Shown: positions 28,251 through 29,737 of the stretch, piece after piece
How positions within the stretch are numbered: position 1 is the first letter of the stretch
How the letters are laid out: every line of letters begins with the position of its first letter
Source: a virus
Strand: one strand, 5' to 3'
Length of the DNA: 29,737 nt
Virus record (IMG/VR): IMGVR_UViG_3300000116_000123
Coordinates: 1 to 29,737 of that record
Program-made: the position numbers and the translations under genes
The notes under the pieces: generated by a model
What the model was told of the DNA's origin: nothing
Database searches by the model: none
What the model saw: only the letters and a program-made list of their open reading frames with translations

Positions 28251-28805
28251 TTACTTAATTAATAATTGTTCTACTTCTTTTGTTACTTGATATTTCTTTT
28301 TTACTTCTTCAAGGCTACCTCCTTTAGAGATGTAGTCCTTGACCTTATTAAAGGATGCACCTGACTTAGGCAACACAGTCTTACCACTCTTTGCAGCAGT
28401 ATTACTATCATGTGTATTAGTAGCATCTGCATCTTTAGTGTCATCAATAAGGAATAGTCCATTAAGAGCATACTTTCGTGCATAGCTACTTGCAGAGCCA
28501 AAAGTCTGTTCTAAAGCCATTCCTTTCTTGCTTGGATCAATACCAGCTTGAGCATGCACCTCTACAGAAGTGCCTTCTGAATCCCAAACCTTAGCTTTTG
28601 AATCAACAAATAATACTCCTGCTACCTCGTGTATAGCATCTGTTAGCATTAATGTCAATCCATACTTAACGAGTAGAGGCTTAACGGCCTCCAAGATGTC
28701 TTCACAGTTTCGGTACTTGTACTTCCCAAAGCTGTTGAATTGTCCTTTCGGAGCTTTAAGCTCCTCTTGGACTTTTAACAATCGTTCCTGAAATGATAGT
28801 TCCAT
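28251..28805 (-). CDS. erf: ERF-family single-strand annealing protein
   Basis: This gene encodes 184 residues. The ERF signature is visible: 'SFGKYKYRNCEDILEAVKPLLVKYGL' (25-50), 'VEVHAQAGIDPSKKGMALEQTFGSASSYARKYALNGLFLIDD' (81-122). The conserved 'GSASSYARKYALxGLF' part is especially clear. The C-terminal 60 residues are a linker and a small helical tail. The protein anneals complementary single strands for phage recombination, working with the exonuclease at 22219-22998, the SSB-like protein next door and RusA. Confidence 0.9.
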   Translation of the reverse strand: MELSFQERLLKVQEELKAPKGQFNSFGKYKYRNCEDILEAVKPLLVKYGLTLMLTDAIHEVAGVLFVDSKAKVWDSEGTSVEVHAQAGIDPSKKGMALEQTFGSASSYARKYALNGLFLIDDTKDADATNTHDSNTAAKSGKTVLPKSGASFNKVKDYISKGGSLEEVKKKYQVTKEVEQLLIK

Positions 28806-28828
28806 AATGATAAATATAGTTAAAAAAA

Positions 28829-29011
28829 TTAAACTTCATCGGTATTACTAAACACTTCCTGCTGAACTACATGCTTGTAGGCTTCAGGACAATCCTTATC
28901 ACACAGCTCAAAGATATAAGTCTCTAATTGCTGAATGCGTTGGTTCTTTTTGTTTAGTTCGTTTAGCAAGGCTTCTATTCTTGCTTCCTTAAAGGACATT
29001 AAATTATACAT
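28829..29011 (-). CDS. 60-residue coiled-coil protein, first gene of an early operon
   Basis: The protein starts MYNLMSFKEARIEALLNELN. 'EARIEALLNELNKKNQRIQQLETYIFEL' is an excellent heptad pattern, and the C-terminus 'CDKDCPEAYKHVV' has two cysteines. Met5 could also be the start. The ATG lies 16 bases after the -7 box of the early promoter, giving a very short leader. Small first genes of early operons are often host-takeover or regulatory proteins, but nothing here identifies a function. Confidence 0.6.
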   Translation of the reverse strand: MYNLMSFKEARIEALLNELNKKNQRIQQLETYIFELCDKDCPEAYKHVVQQEVFSNTDEV

Positions 29012-29027
29012 AATTGATATTTTTTTG

Positions 29028-29068
29028 TAAACATATAAATCAAATTAACACTTGTCAAGAACTTTAAC
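29028..29068 (-). promoter_or_regulatory. Early promoter: TTGACA-N17-TATGTTTA
   Basis: The minus strand carries GTTAAAG (29068-29062), three bases, TTGACA (29058-29053), 17 bases and TATGTTTA (29035-29028). It is the same as the promoter at 25415-25456. It drives the ERF/SSB/ATPase operon. Confidence 0.7.
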
Positions 29069-29078
29069 ATTTCTTTAA

Positions 29079-29111
29079 GACAACAAAGGGGGCTTTGAGG
29101 CCCCCGTTGTC
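29079..29111. terminator. Strong hairpin upstream of the early promoter
   Basis: GACAAC-AAA-GGGGGC pairs with GCCCCC-GTTGTC (12 bp, AAA bulge). No T run follows. It ends the M15-like gene's transcript region and separates it from the early promoter. The GGGGGC/GCCCCC core is shared with the hairpin at 27908-27934. Confidence 0.55.
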
Positions 29112-29155
29112 AATTAACTAAACTAAAACAAAATAATGAAACTAATCAGGAATCA

Positions 29156-29545
29156 CTATACCCATATATGAAACTCAGGTGGTTTAAGTGGATCGGTATC
29201 AAAGTAAACCATTTCTCTGTCTACCGCAAACCTTGTTACACCTTGCTCCATTAATGTGCGTATAAGCTTTAATCTTTTCTTTGCTCCTACGCATCTTATT
29301 CTTACTGCATGGCCAACTCTGTGTGAGTCTGTACTGGCCAATCTCATTTTATTAGCTACAGATGCCGATGTATATCCTAATATAATGTTAGGTCTATATT
29401 CGTATCTGTGAGCAGCTCTGTCAATAGCTACTACAGGTTCTCTCTCCATGAACTTATAACCTGAACCAGGAGAATCAGGTGAGTCAAACATAGACCACCT
29501 AAGCACTCTTAATCCTTCTCTATCTAATTCTTCTTCCTTGCTCAT
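29156..29545 (-). CDS. M15-peptidase-like protein with lost zinc ligands
   Basis: I choose ATG 29545 (129 residues), where the stop of the upstream micro-gene overlaps as TAATG; a GTG four codons earlier is possible. 'FDSPDSPGSG', 'NIILGYTSASVANKM', 'SHRVGHAVRIRCVGAKKRLKLIRTLMEQGVTRFAVD' and 'DTDPLKPPEFHIWV' align in order with phage M15 D-Ala-D-Ala carboxypeptidase-type endolysins, including their 'GYR', 'SxHxxGxAxD' and 'IHVD' motifs. Here the Asp ligand is Arg (R82) and the second His is Tyr (Y114), while H75 remains. The protein is therefore probably not an active zinc hydrolase; a structural or inhibitor role is possible. Confidence 0.65.
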   Translation of the reverse strand: MSKEEELDREGLRVLRWSMFDSPDSPGSGYKFMEREPVVAIDRAAHRYEYRPNIILGYTSASVANKMRLASTDSHRVGHAVRIRCVGAKKRLKLIRTLMEQGVTRFAVDREMVYFDTDPLKPPEFHIWV

Positions 29546-29661
29546 TAATCCATCCACTTACCATGAGTTCTCAAATGCCAAAACCTGTGACTAATAACCA
29601 TTATGATTATACGCCAAAAGGTATCTGCTTCGTATGTTCCTGCTTTAGTAACTAATTTCAT
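29545..29661 (-). CDS. 38-residue basic aromatic micro-protein
   Basis: The frame starts MKLVTKAGTYEADTFWRIII and ends HGKWMD. It is rich in Trp, His and Arg and has one short hydrophobic run (RIIIMVIS). The TAATG junction to the M15-like gene supports it. Function unknown. Confidence 0.45.
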   Translation of the reverse strand: MKLVTKAGTYEADTFWRIIIMVISHRFWHLRTHGKWMD

Positions 29662-29672
29662 AACTAAAAGTA

Positions 29673-29735
29673 TTAGGGGGTCGGTCTCACCAGAATCCAA
29701 AATAGTTTAATCCCACCCCCATCTACTCTGAAAGG
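29673..29735 (-). CDS. Possible 3' end of an upstream gene at the window edge
   Basis: A frame open from the edge reads PFRVDGGGIKLFWILVRPTP and stops at 29673. It is too short to be trusted. A GGGGGT/ACCCCC pairing across 29677-29719 could instead mark a hairpin in a non-coding gap. Confidence 0.2.
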   Translation of the reverse strand, partial: PFRVDGGGIKLFWILVRPTP

Positions 29736-29737
29736 TT

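Overview
The window is most of an AT-rich double-stranded DNA tailed-phage genome, probably a siphovirus infecting a Bacteroidetes (Flavobacteria-type) host. The reasons are: an XkdF-type prohead protease, an HK97-fold-type capsid, a long-tail tape measure with a frameshifted tail chaperone, several small phage families I associate with Bacteroidetes phages, weak Shine-Dalgarno sites, and promoters with a TAnnTTTG/TAKGTTTA -7 box. No integrase, repressor or CRISPR array is visible. No host genes are seen. Both ends are open: a tail-fibre-like gene runs off base 1. All but one gene is on the minus strand, so the genome reads right to left.

Right block (29737 to about 19050), early and replication: a degenerate M15-peptidase-like protein, an early promoter near 29.04 kb, an ERF annealing protein, an SSB-like protein, a RecA-like ATPase, RusA resolvase, a phage sigma factor, conserved small proteins, and then a second promoter near 25.43 kb driving a ParB-like protein, a DUF5664 protein and a string of coupled micro-genes. 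These are followed by a tRNA-like gene, a PD-(D/E)XK exonuclease, a protein with DnaA domain IV, small and large terminase and a methyltransferase, ending in a terminator at 18951-18990.

Middle block (about 19050 to 15600), small accessory genes: two groups of short genes, each preceded by an array of four direct copies of TACTATRTTAAAGA. The second array (16969-17046) lies beside an AT-rich stretch with a consensus DnaA box and is a candidate replication origin. The block holds an Api92/YubB-like protein, a short beta-clamp-like protein, a pair of 66-residue paralogues and single-span membrane peptides. It ends in a bidirectional terminator at 15600-15630.

Island (about 14640-15600): the only plus-strand gene, a GIY-YIG endonuclease, with a hairpin-rich and less AT-rich leader of no family I recognise.

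Left block (14619 to 1), virion genes, in unusual order: tail chaperone with a probable -1 frameshift at a T9 run, tail terminator, neck protein, two large tail-tip proteins, tape measure, protease, fibre-like protein, a Cys-rich micro-protein, scaffold-like protein, major capsid protein, tail tube, portal, head-tail connector and fibre genes. Capsid and tail-tube genes each end in their own rho-independent terminator. Genes are packed with TAATG, TAGTG or ATGA junctions, so translational coupling is widespread. At least twelve real-looking genes are under 60 codons and were read directly from the sequence.
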